Assembly (NCBI RefSeq): GCF_000003855.2
Contig: NW_003101680.1
Span: 2,293,095 to 2,357,094, forward strand
DNA length: 64,000 nucleotides
Source: Blastomyces gilchristii SLH14081
Lineage: Eukaryota > Ascomycota > Eurotiomycetes > Onygenales > Ajellomycetaceae
Direction: 5' to 3'
A model generated the notes under the pieces. That model ran no database searches and had not been told where the DNA came from. It was given only the letters and a program-made list of their open reading frames with translations. Of this stretch, positions 1-13,046 are shown in pieces. Position 1 is the stretch's first letter; each line of letters starts with the position of its first letter. A program made the translations under genes and the position numbers.

Positions 1-2500
1 AGTAAATGATTCTGTTTTTCTGTCTTTCACACTTCTCTTTAACAGATCTGTAAGAGGGGCAGTAATCTGTGAATATGCATAGATGAATTATCTGTAGAAA
101 TTTGTAAATTCTAGAAACACCTGCATCTCACAGTATATCTGCAGTGCTGGCCAGTTCTCAATGACAGAGATTCAGCTTCTATTTATTGAAATGTCATTTA
201 TCTCAATAATATAATCTAAGAAATCAATCTCCTGCATGTAGAATGAGCATTTTTCAGTGTTTACATAGAGTTAATACTGTTTTAAGTAACTCAACACTTC
301 TCAAACATGAGTATCATATTCTTTCTCTGATTTCAAGAAGATTAGAATGTTGTTCAGATATACTATGCAGAAGACATTGACAAGGTCTCACAGTGTCTTA
401 TTTATATAGATCTGAAAAATGACTGAAGTATTACAAAGATCAAAAGATAAAACAAGATATTCAAAATTGCTGTACTTAGTACAAAAAGTCATTTTTCAAA
501 CATTGTCTTTGTTAACTCTGATTCTATGATAGATATTCTGTATATCAATCTTTTAGAAAACCTTTGCTTCAGATAATCAATCAATCATCTCATTAATTAA
601 CAGTAATGAATATCAATTCTTAATTATCATCTTATTAAGATCTCTGTAGTCTATGTATAGACATAGTCTATCATTCTTCTTAAGTATAAAGAGTATAGAC
701 ATCTCTGCTGAACTCTTTGATAAGTGTATTCAGTTCTTTAATTGTGCTTCTTCAAGATATTTGTGCAGAACATTCAATTCCTTTGCAGATAAGTTGTAAA
801 GAGGCTCATACAGCACTGTTACATCATCTTCAAGATAAATCTTATATCATATCTTGATATCAGAAAACTTCACTGCTTCTCTTTCTAAAAAGACATTCTT
901 AAAATCTGTAAAAAGATATCATATACATTCATCTTCAATAATGAATACTGCTGCTAATCTTGCAGTGAGAGTGATAACTTCTTCATCTATTCTCAAGTCT
1001 CAGTCATCTGTTACACAGTATATCAACTCTATCTTTTTCTCAAGATTCTTCTGATGAAACTCTTCAGATTTCTCTATTACTGTCTCTTTATTAGTGAGAT
1101 GATATCATCACATCTGAATAACTCAGTTAATGAGAGAATTGTTTTCTCTCAATTATGAAAGATCTAGAATGACATTCTCATCTATGATATTGACTGTATG
1201 AAGGAGCAGACTGCTCTTCTTGAAGATTTCTTCTGAGTCTGTAGTCACACACTTTGCTTAAATTATGCTAAAACAGTGACATTTCATTTCATCAGTAAAT
1301 TTTATATGATCTGACAGATCTATCTTCTTTTAACTCTTTATCAAAGAAAAAGAATAGAATATGAAGTTAGCATTCACTCTGAAGTTAAGTAGATATCTCA
1401 CTGATATCTTCTTATTCAGAGCATACATTGTAATCATAACATGAACTTAAAGATATAAGAATTATCAATTCTTTATTTCTTTCTCTTCTTTATCTTCTAC
1501 AGATATGTTTGTCAGAAGAGAAGTCAACTTTGAGAAGATATCTTCTTAATTTCTTTTCTTCTTTGACTTCTTATAATCACTGATATAGTGATCATCAGCT
1601 CTGCAGTTGAAATAGAGATCTTTATCAAATCTTTTTTAGCATTTCTTTGCAGTGAGTGAAGAATTAGAATACTTGAAATTCTTCTTTACTTTCTCTGCAC
1701 TAAAGCTGTTATAACACTGTTTAGATTCTGTTATTAATTACTTAGAAGAAGTCTTATTAGCCTTTTTCTCAGAGAATTGATTATTCAAATAGATTCAGAA
1801 AGCCAGATTAACAAGCTCAGTGTAATTGATTAATAAACTCTGATATTGTGATATTATTGTCTGCATCTTGTGAGTTAGCTTTATAAGATAAAGCTGTGTT
1901 TTTAATTGATTCAAATCATTGATTAATTTCTCTCAATATTCTTCAAATCTTACATTGAAATCAGAAGAATTCTCATCATCTTATTAATGTAATAAGTTGA
2001 ACTGCTGTATCACTGTAAAGTCACAGTTATAGTGATCTTTGATTTGATTCAGTAGAAAGTTCTTGAATTCTTTTCAAGTCATGATAGTATTGATATACTT
2101 AAGCTCTCTCTTCTTAATAGTTCAAGTAGTTGCAGAGATGCCTTCAAGAAAGTTGATAGCATATATTACTTATATCTCATGAGTATTATACTAGCTCAGA
2201 TTAAGATGGAATTTTGATTTCAGAGTACAGATAAAGCTGTGAAATTCAGACAATATATTTCTCTTATATCTTGAAGAATCTCTGATCTTAATCTCTCTAT
2301 CTTCATAATAGATGTAGATGTGTAGAGGCTGTGACAGTGATAGAGCAGTTGAAGAGCTCATGTCAAAATGTGCAGTGATTTCAGAAATCTCAGATTTCTG
2401 CTGAGATAAAGGTGTACACACTCTAGAAAATGATGTGATGTTTCTCTCAGAGAGTGAAGTTAGATCAGTCTCAGTATGAGTGTATGAGATTATATCAGTC
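1..2500 (-). pseudogene. Gypsy-A1 gag-pol remnant (gag to reverse transcriptase)
   Basis: No intact frame survives; the longest open piece (2191-2421, 76 codons) reads like the start of a Gypsy Gag. Further left the sequence parallels the zinc-knuckle and reverse-transcriptase stretches of A2 (about 9100 and 7500-8300). In this family these encode the capsid/nucleocapsid protein and the enzyme that copies the RNA. Stops are mainly TGA, TAA and TAG, as expected from C-to-T decay of CGA, CAA and CAG codons. The copy is dead and boundaries are approximate. Confidence 0.65.
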
Positions 2501-2888
2501 TGTTAGAGCTTAACTGATTTAAACTTATAATCAGATTGAGTGATTCAAATTGTAACATGATAGAACTGAAGTAATGACTAGTTAACAGTATTATATAGAG
2601 ATAATTATTTAAGAAGCTGTATAAGTGAGCTTAACTATCTTACTTGAATAATAAGCTTATAGACTACAGAGTTATTATGAGAATATCACAGATATGATAC
2701 TTAGTATACTAAGAAGATTGTATAAGACATGCAGTAACTCTTGTATATATTTCAGTAGAAGAAAAACAAATCACTGACTTCTTTGATAAGAAGCCAGCAT
2801 CTAGCTATTCTATATAGATAATGAGTGAATACTCTCCTCTTATTTCATGAGTGAGAATAGCTGAAGTGATACCTCAGTGACATCTCAT

Positions 2889-3083
2889 TGCCAAGGAAGA
2901 GTAATCTGCTGACCTCATATAGAAGTGAGGTTTTTATATTCATCAATCCGATCTTTCTATGATATATTTGAATGATGTCATAGAGTGGTTGGAAACCGGT
3001 TCAGACAGAATGAAATCATCCGCATGGAAGTGATGAGCCGTGTGGAACCGCAACGGGGCCTTGGCGCGGCCGGGAGCGTGACA
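2889..3083 (-). repeat. 5' LTR of Gypsy-A1 (195 bp)
   Basis: Read on the minus strand it begins TGTCACGCTCC and ends CTTGGCA, the usual TG...CA form. It matches 42794-42992 closely along its length and 3085-3280 in a much more decayed form. Its right half (about 2960-3083) still has CpG and CC/GG dinucleotides, unlike the internal sequence beside it. Confidence 0.85.
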
Positions 3084-3084
3084 C

Positions 3085-3280
3085 TATTAAGAAAGAGTAA
3101 TCTGCTGATCTTATATAGAAGTGAGATTCTCATATTCATCAATCAGATCTTTCTATAATATATTTAAATGATATTATAGAGTGATTGAAAACCAGTTCAG
3201 ATGAGATAAAATTATTCATATGAAAGCAATAAGCTGTGTGAAACTGCAGCAGAATCTTGATACAGCTGAGAGTATAATAA
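3085..3280 (-). repeat. 3' LTR of Gypsy-A2, heavily mutated
   Basis: It aligns end to end with the 5' LTR at 42794-42992, but practically every CpG and CpC, and several CpA sites, have changed. The terminal TGTCAC now reads TATTAT. A purine tract (AAAGAGAAGAG on the minus strand) abuts its right side, as expected for the polypurine tract before a 3' LTR. It lies one base from the LTR of A1. Confidence 0.8.
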
Positions 3281-5899
3281 TACTCTTCTCTTTAAGAGTA
3301 TAGTTCTGATATTCTCAAGATTATCAGATTAGAAATTATCTTTGTTATATAGCAATAATTATCAACTGATTTAACAGTGTATGTGCTGTATATAATATAA
3401 AGAAATAGATGAGTTTTTCTGCTGACTGTGTAGATCTTTCTTTTCTCATCTTTATTTAAATTAAATATATGATAAGTGAGTTTCTTATATATTAATTTGA
3501 AATGTGAAAAATATAGTTAACAAGTGACTTACAGATCTCTCATTATATTTCATTCTATATATAAAATTCTCTGCAAAAGTAATGTGTTTTAGAGATAAAG
3601 CTAACAGTAGTGATAGAATTTTTTAAAAAGATTCTTTCTTCTCTATGAAACATTTTTCTTTCTCTTCTCTCAATTGTAATAGTGAGTGTATAAGAGTATT
3701 GTTCTTGAAGAATAATAAAGAACTTATTCTGACATTTTCTAATGAGTAAATGTCTTCATAGTGCAGCTGTGATCTCTGTAGCTGTTAAGAAAGCTTGATT
3801 GAAGACAGAGATAGCAGTGTCAACAGACTGCAGAAGCGCTGCTCTCATTGTCATATCTTCTTCTTCTTCTTCTTCTTCTTCTACTTCTCTTATAACTGCA
3901 GTGATAGTCACTGTATCTTGCAGTGAGATATTATCTCTTCTACTGATTAATTTGTCTGTATTCAGTTCTTTCTCTGTTTCTCTCATCATCATTGTGATAT
4001 CACCTTCTCTCTCAGTCAACATGATGGTATATAACCCTGTGTAATTATTCAGAGAGAAACTCAGAAAGAGCTTGATTCTGAGAACAGTGACTTTAAAAAG
4101 CTTAATCTGTAGTTTTTCTCTTACAGCATATCTGAGCTCTGCTTGAAATACTGCTAAGTTGAGTCTGCAGAGTTCTGCAGTTTCTTTATCTTCTCTCTAT
4201 AAGAAGGCTTCAGTGCAGTCTCTGATCAGCACTGCTATTTATCTACACTGTGTTAAGCAGCTGAAGAAGAAGAGAATCTTATACATTTATCTCTTCTCTC
4301 ACTTCTGTTATTTTTATTATATCTGTAACAATAACTTCTGTCTCTCTGTAAGTATTATCTACTCTATAAGAAGATGTCATGTTGACTCTGATAAGAAGCT
4401 CAGATACTCAAGCAGTACAGAGTGAGAGTCTCAGAGCTTTAAGTGTTGATAAATTTTATTAAGACTGAGAAGATTTCTCTTGCTCATCTGTAAAAGAAGA
4501 TGAAAGTATGAGTCTTTGAGATGAAAAAACATCTCAGAATGACTGATTCTAAGAAGAGATCAGCTAATACTGCTGTTGAAAGTATTACAGAGATTAATCA
4601 CTGATTGAAGAGAATCTTACTTTAATTAAAGCAGATAACTGAGATGCTTTATAAATTGATAAGTTGATACTTTAAGTATTTCTCATGCTCTTTTACAGCA
4701 TGCTTCTCTGCAGTATCACAGTGTTAACTTCTTAACAGATAAAGATATCAGTGCTGAAGACATCAATGATAGAGAATGAGTTTAATAAGAGTATGATTAT
4801 TGATGAGTAGACTCTGAAATTCTCTCTTTTTACTTTTTCAGCAGGCTGTGACCTCATTAGAATAGCAGCAGCCTGTAGATTGATAATATTAATCTTTTTT
4901 ATTAATTTTAAATATTTCTTTCTTTTCTTATTAACTGCTTCAGAAATTTTACACTTGTATAGTCTTATTAAACTTCTAAAAAATTCTTTAAGAGAAAATA
5001 GAAGAAGAGTGTTATAGAGTTTATAAGATGTCAGCTTATCACTGTGAGATCATCTCTAAAAATACTCTTTGAGAAAAATAAGAAGTCTTAAGCAGTATTT
5101 CTTACTTAATATCTCTGATGTATAACAGAGCAGTCTCTACTAGCTGTCTTATAACTTGTAATCTCTTTCTCAGCATTTTTCAAATACTCAAGCAGTTCTC
5201 ATGAATTCTCTGACAATGAATAATCTTTTCATTTCATAAGATATTAAAGCTTACTGTAATATATTCACTTATTTAATATTTTCTTTACAAGATATTCAGT
5301 ATCACTCTCAATCTCAATGTTATTCAGCTGAGACAGCTTTACTCTGAGATGTTACTTATAGAGCTTCAAATAGAAAATGTGAAAAACAGAATAAATTGAT
5401 TTCAATTCTGTGAGTAATTTCAACTTATATATCTGCTTACTCATCACTCTTATTATTAGAAAAGATTCTAGTCATCACTTACTGAGCTTCTTACACAGTC
5501 TCATTGTCTTAATATTTTTTACTGAAAGTAGTACTTGATTCTCTATCAAGAACTTCATTGAAAGATGTTTTTAATTATAGTATTTTATCTATCACTTCTG
5601 AGTGCAGTGAATACTTTTCATCATCTTCTTATGAATTTTATTTAAAAGTTTCAATCTCACTTTTACTTCTGATACTGAGAAATACTCTATTCTCTGTATC
5701 TGTTCAACATTCTGACTGTTTATTTCTCTCTTTAAAATATTGTTCATGACATTACTGAGTAACAAAGAATTATATTTATAATAAGCATAGAAAGAAGATA
5801 TTTTTAAAGTTGCATTCTTTGTATTATTATATATAAATTCAGCAGTCAGAAGATGTTTGAGCTAATCATTCTGATAATATAAATAGAACACTTAAAAAT
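3281..5899. other. Long 3' region of Gypsy-A2 between integrase and 3' LTR
   Basis: About 2.6 kb of CpG-depleted sequence without an intact gene. Open pieces exist on both strands (3756-4022 minus; 3799-4044 and 4159-4425 plus) with low-complexity Glu or Ser runs from a trinucleotide repeat. Gypsy C has an extra gene at the same position, so this could be a decayed accessory frame. I cannot choose the strand or name a product. Confidence 0.45.
3856..3882. repeat. TTC/GAA trinucleotide microsatellite
   Basis: About nine TTC units in a row. They give poly-Ser on the plus strand and poly-Glu on the minus strand of the overlapping open pieces. Confidence 0.9.
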
Positions 5900-8800
5900 G
5901 CTGTTCTAGTGTCTGATTCTGACATTCAGTCTGATCATCTATCTGCAGATGAAATGCAGTACTGAGGAGATATCTTATCATAAGATAATAGTAAAAAGCT
6001 GATCAGTATTTACTGATGAAGAGAAATTCTCAATCTATTATTAACAATTTTAAAGCACTGTGATTATGAATAATAATATCTAAAAACAGGTCAGTCAATT
6101 CACAGGCTTTAATCTTTTTATAAGTAGAGATATATCTAATTATCTTCATGAAGTGATTAATAATGAGCAAAATTAAGTTATATTCTTTAACTCTTGTTGA
6201 CTTCAGCAGATCAACTATGAAATTCATTGATAAATTCTGTCATAAGTTCTTTAAAACAGACAGTAATGCTAACTTACTGTATTACTTATACTATAAGATC
6301 TTTATTCTTTGATAGACATTGTAAGTCTTAATATACTCTTTGACATCTGCTCAGAGCTTGTCTCAAATGTATTTATATTTTAAAAGCTTCTCAATCTTCT
6401 CTAATCTGAAGTGCTCTGCATGAAAATCATTATAATGAATTCTCAATAACTTCTGACACACTGCTCTACTATAAGAAATGAAGACTGAATTATTCAGCAG
6501 TAGAAGTTCACATTCTTCTAGTTATCAGTGACTTGATTTCTTAGCAGCACTGCTCTGCTCAGAGTCTGTCTCTTTCAAGTTTAAACTGAATTCTTTCTTC
6601 TTCAACTTCTGAATTCAAGCTGCAGTAGAGATGTTCTTCTTCTGTAATTTATTAATGAATTTCAAAAGTAGTTGAGTTGAAAGATTATAGACTATTTCAT
6701 TCTTTAATAATTTAATAATTGTAAGATATAATATAAGAAGCTCATGATCTTCAGTATCAGTTCTCTACAGAGACCTGAGTATTCTTTCATCTTCTATACT
6801 GAGTCATGCAGCTGTCTTACTAATACTGTTCTCAAGCTTCAGAGAACTCTAACTCTCTGCAGCTAGCTTCTTTTACAGTGATGACAGAGGTTCTTTTATA
6901 GAATTCTTCTCTGTATCAATAATATTATAATCAGACTGTTTAAACAGTATATCAGTGAGATTAAGCTGATCTGAATAATATTGAATATAGAAATCATACT
7001 TTAAAAGCAGCTCTGCTCATCTGACTTAACATTCTATCAAGCTCTTTGTTATCAAGAAGTAATACAGATTTGTATAATCAGTGAGAACTTACACTGAATA
7101 CTTACTACTCTGAAGATAATATTATCAGATTTTAAAGAATTCAATAATTACTAATATCTTCTAATCATGAGTATTATACCTTCTCTATGTGAGTGATAAC
7201 TTCTTAAAGAAGAAGATCACTGATCTTTATTTATAATGTCTTATAGACTCTGTGAAAAAGTCTTCTCTTATAGACAATTCATTATCTATTTTCTCAGAAG
7301 TGATTATTCTCTGATTCTTTTAATATTGAAAGATCTTCAGTGTCAACTGTGAAAAGATTTCACAGATTTCATTTCTGAATACATCAGTCTCATACTGACT
7401 GAGTAAGTTAGAATTAAAGTGATTCAGTATTGTAATATCTGTAAAAGCTTATTTCAATTCTGTAAACATCTGCATAGTATCTTAAGTGAGAATAAATAGT
7501 TTTATTTTTCTATCTTTCACACTTCTCTTTAACAGATCTGTAAGAGAGACAGTAATCTGTGAATATGTATAGATGAATTATCTGTAGAAATTTATAAATT
7601 CTAGAAACATCTGCATCTCACAGTACATCTGCAGTGCTGATCAGTTCTCAATGATAAAGATCTGACTTCTATTCATTGAAATGTCATTTATCTTAATAAT
7701 ATAATCTAAGAAATCAATCTTCTGCATGTAGAATGAGCATTTTTCAGTGTTTGTATAGAGTTTATACTGTCTTAAGTAACTCAATACTTCTCAAACATGA
7801 GTATCATATTCTTTCTCTGATTTTAAGAAGATTAGAGTGTTATTCAGATATACTATGCAGAAGATGTTAATAAGACTCTGCAGTGTCTTATTTATATAGA
7901 TTTGAAAGATGACTGAAGTGTTATAAAGATTTAAAGATAAAACAAGATATTCAAAATTACTGTACTTAATATGAAAAGCTGTTTTTCAAACATTATCTTC
8001 ATTAACTCTGATTCTATAATAGATATTCTGTATATCAATCTTTGAGAATATCTTTACTTCAGATAATTGATTGATCATCTTATTAATTAACAGTAATAAA
8101 TAGTAATTCTTAACTGTTATCTTATTAAGACCTCTGTAGTCTATACATAGATGTAGTCTATTATTCTTCTTAAGTACAAAGAGTGTAGATGTCTCTGTCA
8201 GACTCTTTAATAAGTATATTCAGTTCTTTAATTATGCTTCTTCAAGATATTTATACAGAACATTCAATTTCTTTACAGATAAGTTATAAAGAGACTTATA
8301 CAGTATTATTACATTATCTTCAAAATGAATCTTATATTATATCTTGATGTCAGAAAACTTCACTGCTTCTCTTTCTGAAAAGACATTGTTATAATCTGTA
8401 AAGAGATATTATATATATTCATCTTCAATGATGAATACTGCTGCTAATCTTACAGTGAGAATGATAACTTCTTCATCTATTTTTAAGTCTCAATCATCTA
8501 TTATACAGTATATTAAATCTATCTTTTTCTCAAGATTCTTTCAATGAAACTCTTCAGATTTTTCTATTACTATCTCTTCATCAGTAAAGTAGTACTGTCA
8601 CATCTGAGTAACTCAGTCAATGAGAGAATTATTTTCTCTCAATTATAGAAGATCTAGAATGATATTCTTATCTATGATATTAACTGTATGAAGAAGCAGA
8701 CTGCTCTTCTTAAAGATTTCTTCTAAGTCTGTGATCACACACTTCACTTGAATTATATTAAAATAGTGATATTTCATTTCATCAGTAAATTTTACATGAT

Positions 8801-10000
8801 CTGATAGATCTATCTTCTTTCAACTCTTCATCAAAGAAAAGAAATAGAATATAAAGTTAGTATTTATCTCAGAGTTAAGTAGATATCTCACTGATATCTT
8901 CTTATTCAGAGTATACATTGTGATTATAATATAAACTCAGAGATATAAGAATTATTAATTCTTCATTTCTTTCTCTTCTTTATCTTCTATGAATATATTT
9001 ATCAGAAGAAAAGTTAACTTTAAGAAGATATATTCTTAATTTCTTTTCTTCTTCAGTTTCTTATAATTACTGATATAGTGATTATCAGCTTCATAGTTGA
9101 AATAAAGATCTTTATCAAATCTTTTTTAACATTTCTTCACAGTGAGTGAAGAATTAGAATACTTGAAATTCTTCTTTACTTTCTCTACACTGAAGTCATT
9201 ATAACACTATTTAGATCTCATTATTAATTACTTAGAAAAGATCTTATTAATCTTTTTCTTAAAGAATTGATTATTTAAATAGATCTGAGAAGTCAGATTA
9301 ACAAGCTTAGTGTAATTAGTTAATAAACTCTGATATTATAATATTATTATCTACATCTTATAAGTCAGCTTTATAAGATAAAGCTGTATTTTTAATTAAT
9401 TCAAATCATCAGTTAATTTCTCTTAATATTCTTTAAATCTTACATTGAAATTAAAAGAATTCTTATTATCTTATTAATATAATAAGTTAAACTGCTGTAT
9501 TACTATGAAGTCACAGTCATAGTAATCTTTAATTTAATTCAGTAGAAAGTTCTTGAATTCTTCTTAAGTTATAATAGTATTGATACACTTAAGCTCTCTC
9601 TTCTTAGTAACTCAAGTAGTCACAGAAATGTCTTCAAGAAGATTAATAGTGTATATTACTTATATCTCATAAGTATTATACTGGCTCAGATTAAGGCAGA
9701 ATTTTCATTTAAAAGTATAGATAAAGCTGTGAAATTCAGATAATATGTTTTTCTTATATCTTAGAGAATCTCTGATCTTAATCTCTCTATCTTTATAATA
9801 GATATAAATGTGTAGAGGCTGCAGCAGTGACAGAGTGATTGAAGAGCTTATATTAAAATATACAGCAGATTCAGAAATCTCAGATTTCTGTTAAAATAGA
9901 GATGTACACACTCTAGAGAATAATGTAGAGTTTCTTTCAGAGAGTGAAGTTAAGTCAGTCTCAGTATAAGTGTGTAAAGCTATATCAGTCTGTTAGAGCT
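5900..10000 (-). pseudogene. Gypsy-A2 gag-pol remnant (Gag, RT, RNase H, integrase)
   Basis: Read on the minus strand from right to left. A Gag zinc knuckle lies near 9060-9120, with Cys codons decayed to Tyr. The reverse transcriptase lies about 7500-8300; around 8130-8200 it reads LFVLKKNNRLHLCIDYRGLN, the conserved RT fingers segment. RNase H lies about 7000-7500. The integrase core includes 6030-6227, where LIINHFMKIIRYIST matches the usual D-x-K-x-Y block and the piece ends LLIID near the second catalytic Asp. Stops interrupt every part. In an intact element these proteins package, copy and integrate the RNA; this copy cannot do so. Domain edges are approximate. Confidence 0.8.
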
Positions 10001-10151
10001 TAACTGATTTAAACTTATAATCAGATTAAGTAATTTAAATTATAATATAATAAAACTGAAGTAATGACTAGTCAGCAGTATTATATAGAAATAGTTGTTT
10101 AAGAGGCTGTATAAGTAAGCTTGACTATCTTGCTTGAATAGTGAGCTTATA

Positions 10152-10326
10152 TGTGGTTCGGAAGAACGTACAACCGTCGGATAATAACGCGGCCGCTTTC
10201 AAACTTGCTTATGAGTGTAAAGGGGCCATAGCAGTCACTAATTAATTTAGTGTACAATATTACAATATATAAGAAGCCAGCATACGCCTGTAATTGTACA
10301 CTGGCTAAAGCAACCTTTGAATCACA
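10152..10326 (+). repeat. 5' LTR of Gypsy-C1 (175 bp)
   Basis: Starts TGTGGTTCGGAAG and ends CTTTGAATCACA. It matches the split 3' LTR (118 + 57 = 175 bp) and both LTRs of C2. It retains NotI-like GCGGCCGC and other CpG sites, in contrast to the decayed DNA on both sides. Confidence 0.92.
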
Positions 10327-13046
10327 TCTGATAGCATGTCTAAAAATCAGTGAGAAGTGCAGATATCTTCAGAGTGTGATAATTTCATCTATGAAGTAAT
10401 TTATAGTTACTATATCAGTGTGGTTCTAGAATATCTCAAAAGATAGTGTATGAAAAGCAGTGAGTGAAAGAGCATTCAATTGATACTACTTTACTTGTTG
10501 AAGAAAAACTCCATGCTCAGGCAAATGCCATGTATACAAACAGATGAGATGTGAGAAAAGAGATAAGAGTGATAAATCAGATTCAAAGAAGACTGCTCTT
10601 CACTCAAAGAAATAAAAGAGAGAAGTGATCATCATCAGAGTTGTATGATAACAACAGAAATCATATAATAATATAGTAATATAATGATAGACATTGTATA
10701 ATCAATGAGAAATCACTGAAATGAATACCTCTTCTAGTTAATACAAACAACACTCTTCTCTGCTATCTGAACTGAAAGATATACAGAATCTCTCAGAGAG
10801 TTTACTTGAAGCAGTAAGAAAAGTAGCTGAAATCACTGAACTGAAATTGAAGCTCTGTATGCATATAAGAATTCTAAATGAGATTGAGACCTTGTGTACA
10901 CAGTGACAGACTGAGACAGAAGTCAAACAACAATTGATATTCACTGTGAATTAAGTATTTACTATGAAGAGCTTCACTGATGCAATCATCATTATTAATA
11001 AGAATAGAGAAAATCAGATCTTAGATCTGCAGCAGAAGATTGAATATTTACACAGATAGATAACTATACTGAATCTGAAGATTTTATCATGATTATTCAT
11101 GATCTCTTCAGAAGTGTACACATTATCAGAGACTGCTGTATAGAATGAGAATCTGAGCATGAAATATATTAAGCTGAGAGATCTGCTGAAGTCATCAAGC
11201 TTTAATAATAACTGAAAAAATGATGCTGCAATCAGCTGGCTAAGTCAGATGTAATTATATTATTGAATTGAATATGAACTCACAGACAGATAGTTAATGA
11301 AATTTTAATAAGTCTTAAGATCTGCTGTGTTTCTACATAGAAAAGTTAAGTTATTATAAATGACTGATTAAAAGATGAATCTTACAGACTCAGAGTGATA
11401 CTTATTTTCATGAATATGAAATAAGTTTTTCAAATGAATCTTACACAACTTTGAGAAAGTAAATATATAAGATAAGTGTTATAAACACTTCACTGAGTGT
11501 AGATAAGTAAGTAATCTTACATCATACTTCACACACTTCAGTTTATACTATCTTATATTAAATGAAGAGCTTTCAATATCTTTCTATTTACAGATCTTTA
11601 TTCATGATCTTACACCTGAGTTGAGAGTGAAATAAAAATGCTTAATCTTATAATCAGACACAGTGAAAGAAGTATACAATATTCTCATTATATAGAAATA
11701 AGCAAGTCAATTATAATAGAAAATACTGTAATTGAGTATATCTCAGTAAAGAATGAGTAATCAGATCTCTATAACACAAGTTATATACTCAGATACAATT
11801 AATCTAGATCTGAATACTATTACTAAAGTACTGAATTCTCTGAAAAAGAAATCCTCTGAGTGAAAATCTTGATATTATAAGTATTAAGCTTGTTTCAACT
11901 GTGAATGCTAAAATCATGATGTAAAAGATTACACACAGTGTGTACAGTCAAGAAAAGTAAGAAAGTCAAAAAACTAACAGAATCAGTGAGCTCAGAGACA
12001 CTCACTGATATTCTATGAAAAGTCTTCAAAGTGAAAGAGATGTCTGTGTTAGAAGACTCTCTGAATTCTGTGAATATTAAGAGAAAGCAGGCTTCTGACT
12101 GAAATGTGAGTAAGAATAAAGTGAATACTCATCTCAATGTCTTAAGACCTGAAATATTAATGTATAGAAGACACTTGAATAAGAATTGAGAGATAACTGT
12201 AAAAGTGTTAGCAGATACAGAAGCTTCTATACAATATATTAATAATTATATAATCTGAAGACTGAAAGAGGTTCACTGAGTGAAGAATCTCTGATATATA
12301 AGATTATCTAATAACTAATATTTGATATCATCTGCAAGAGTAAGAGTTCTCTTGCACTTTGAAGAATGATCTTGCTATATTTGAGTGTGAGAGCTGCAGA
12401 ACATGAAATATAATCTTATTCTTAAACTTAATTGATTTTAAAGGTTCAATCTGCAGATTCAATGATATACATGTTAAATATAATTGACTGATAGAAAGAA
12501 AACAGTTCATACAATTCTATTATTTAATATGAGAAGAATATTTCATATCTCTGATATAGAAGAATTAAATCTGCTTACACATTAATAAGCAAAGAGAATG
12601 ATTCATAAAATCTCATCTAAAAGCATTCTGTATATCATACAGAATTCAGAAGTGAAGAAAATCAAGATAAAGAATATATAGAAGAATAAGTATATAAAGA
12701 AGCTTCTGAAGAAGTATGAAAAGATCTTCTAAACAGATCTTTCACTGAAATTATCATCAGAATGAGAATTTGTATATGAGATTGATATGAGAGATGCAAA
12801 ATCAGTCAATCAGAATGCATATTCTCTGTTATAAATGCATCTCAAAGAACAGAAGTATCAGATCACATATCTTCTAGAATATAATCTTATATAACTCTTA
12901 TCAAGTGCATGAGGCTTTTCAGTTCTATTTGTAAAAAAGATGAGTAAAGAGTGACAGATGTGTATCAATTATTAAGCACTTAATAAGCTTATAATTAAGA
13001 ATGAATATTCACTGTCACAGATTCAACAACAGTTGAATACAGTTGA

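Larger units (their letters stand above)
1..3083 (-). mobile_element. Gypsy-A1 LTR retrotransposon, 5' part (3' end outside window)
   Basis: The stretch from about 1 to 2880 aligns base by base with 7484-10151 plus 42563-42793 (element A2), so it is a second copy of the same family. It runs on the minus strand, with its 5' LTR at 2889-3083 and gag then reverse transcriptase to the left. The 3' part lies outside the window. Reading frames are full of stops, and almost every C is followed by A or T. Family placement rests on the better-read copy A2. The nearly direct contact with the 3' LTR of A2 (one base apart) makes a head-to-tail tandem. Confidence 0.85.
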
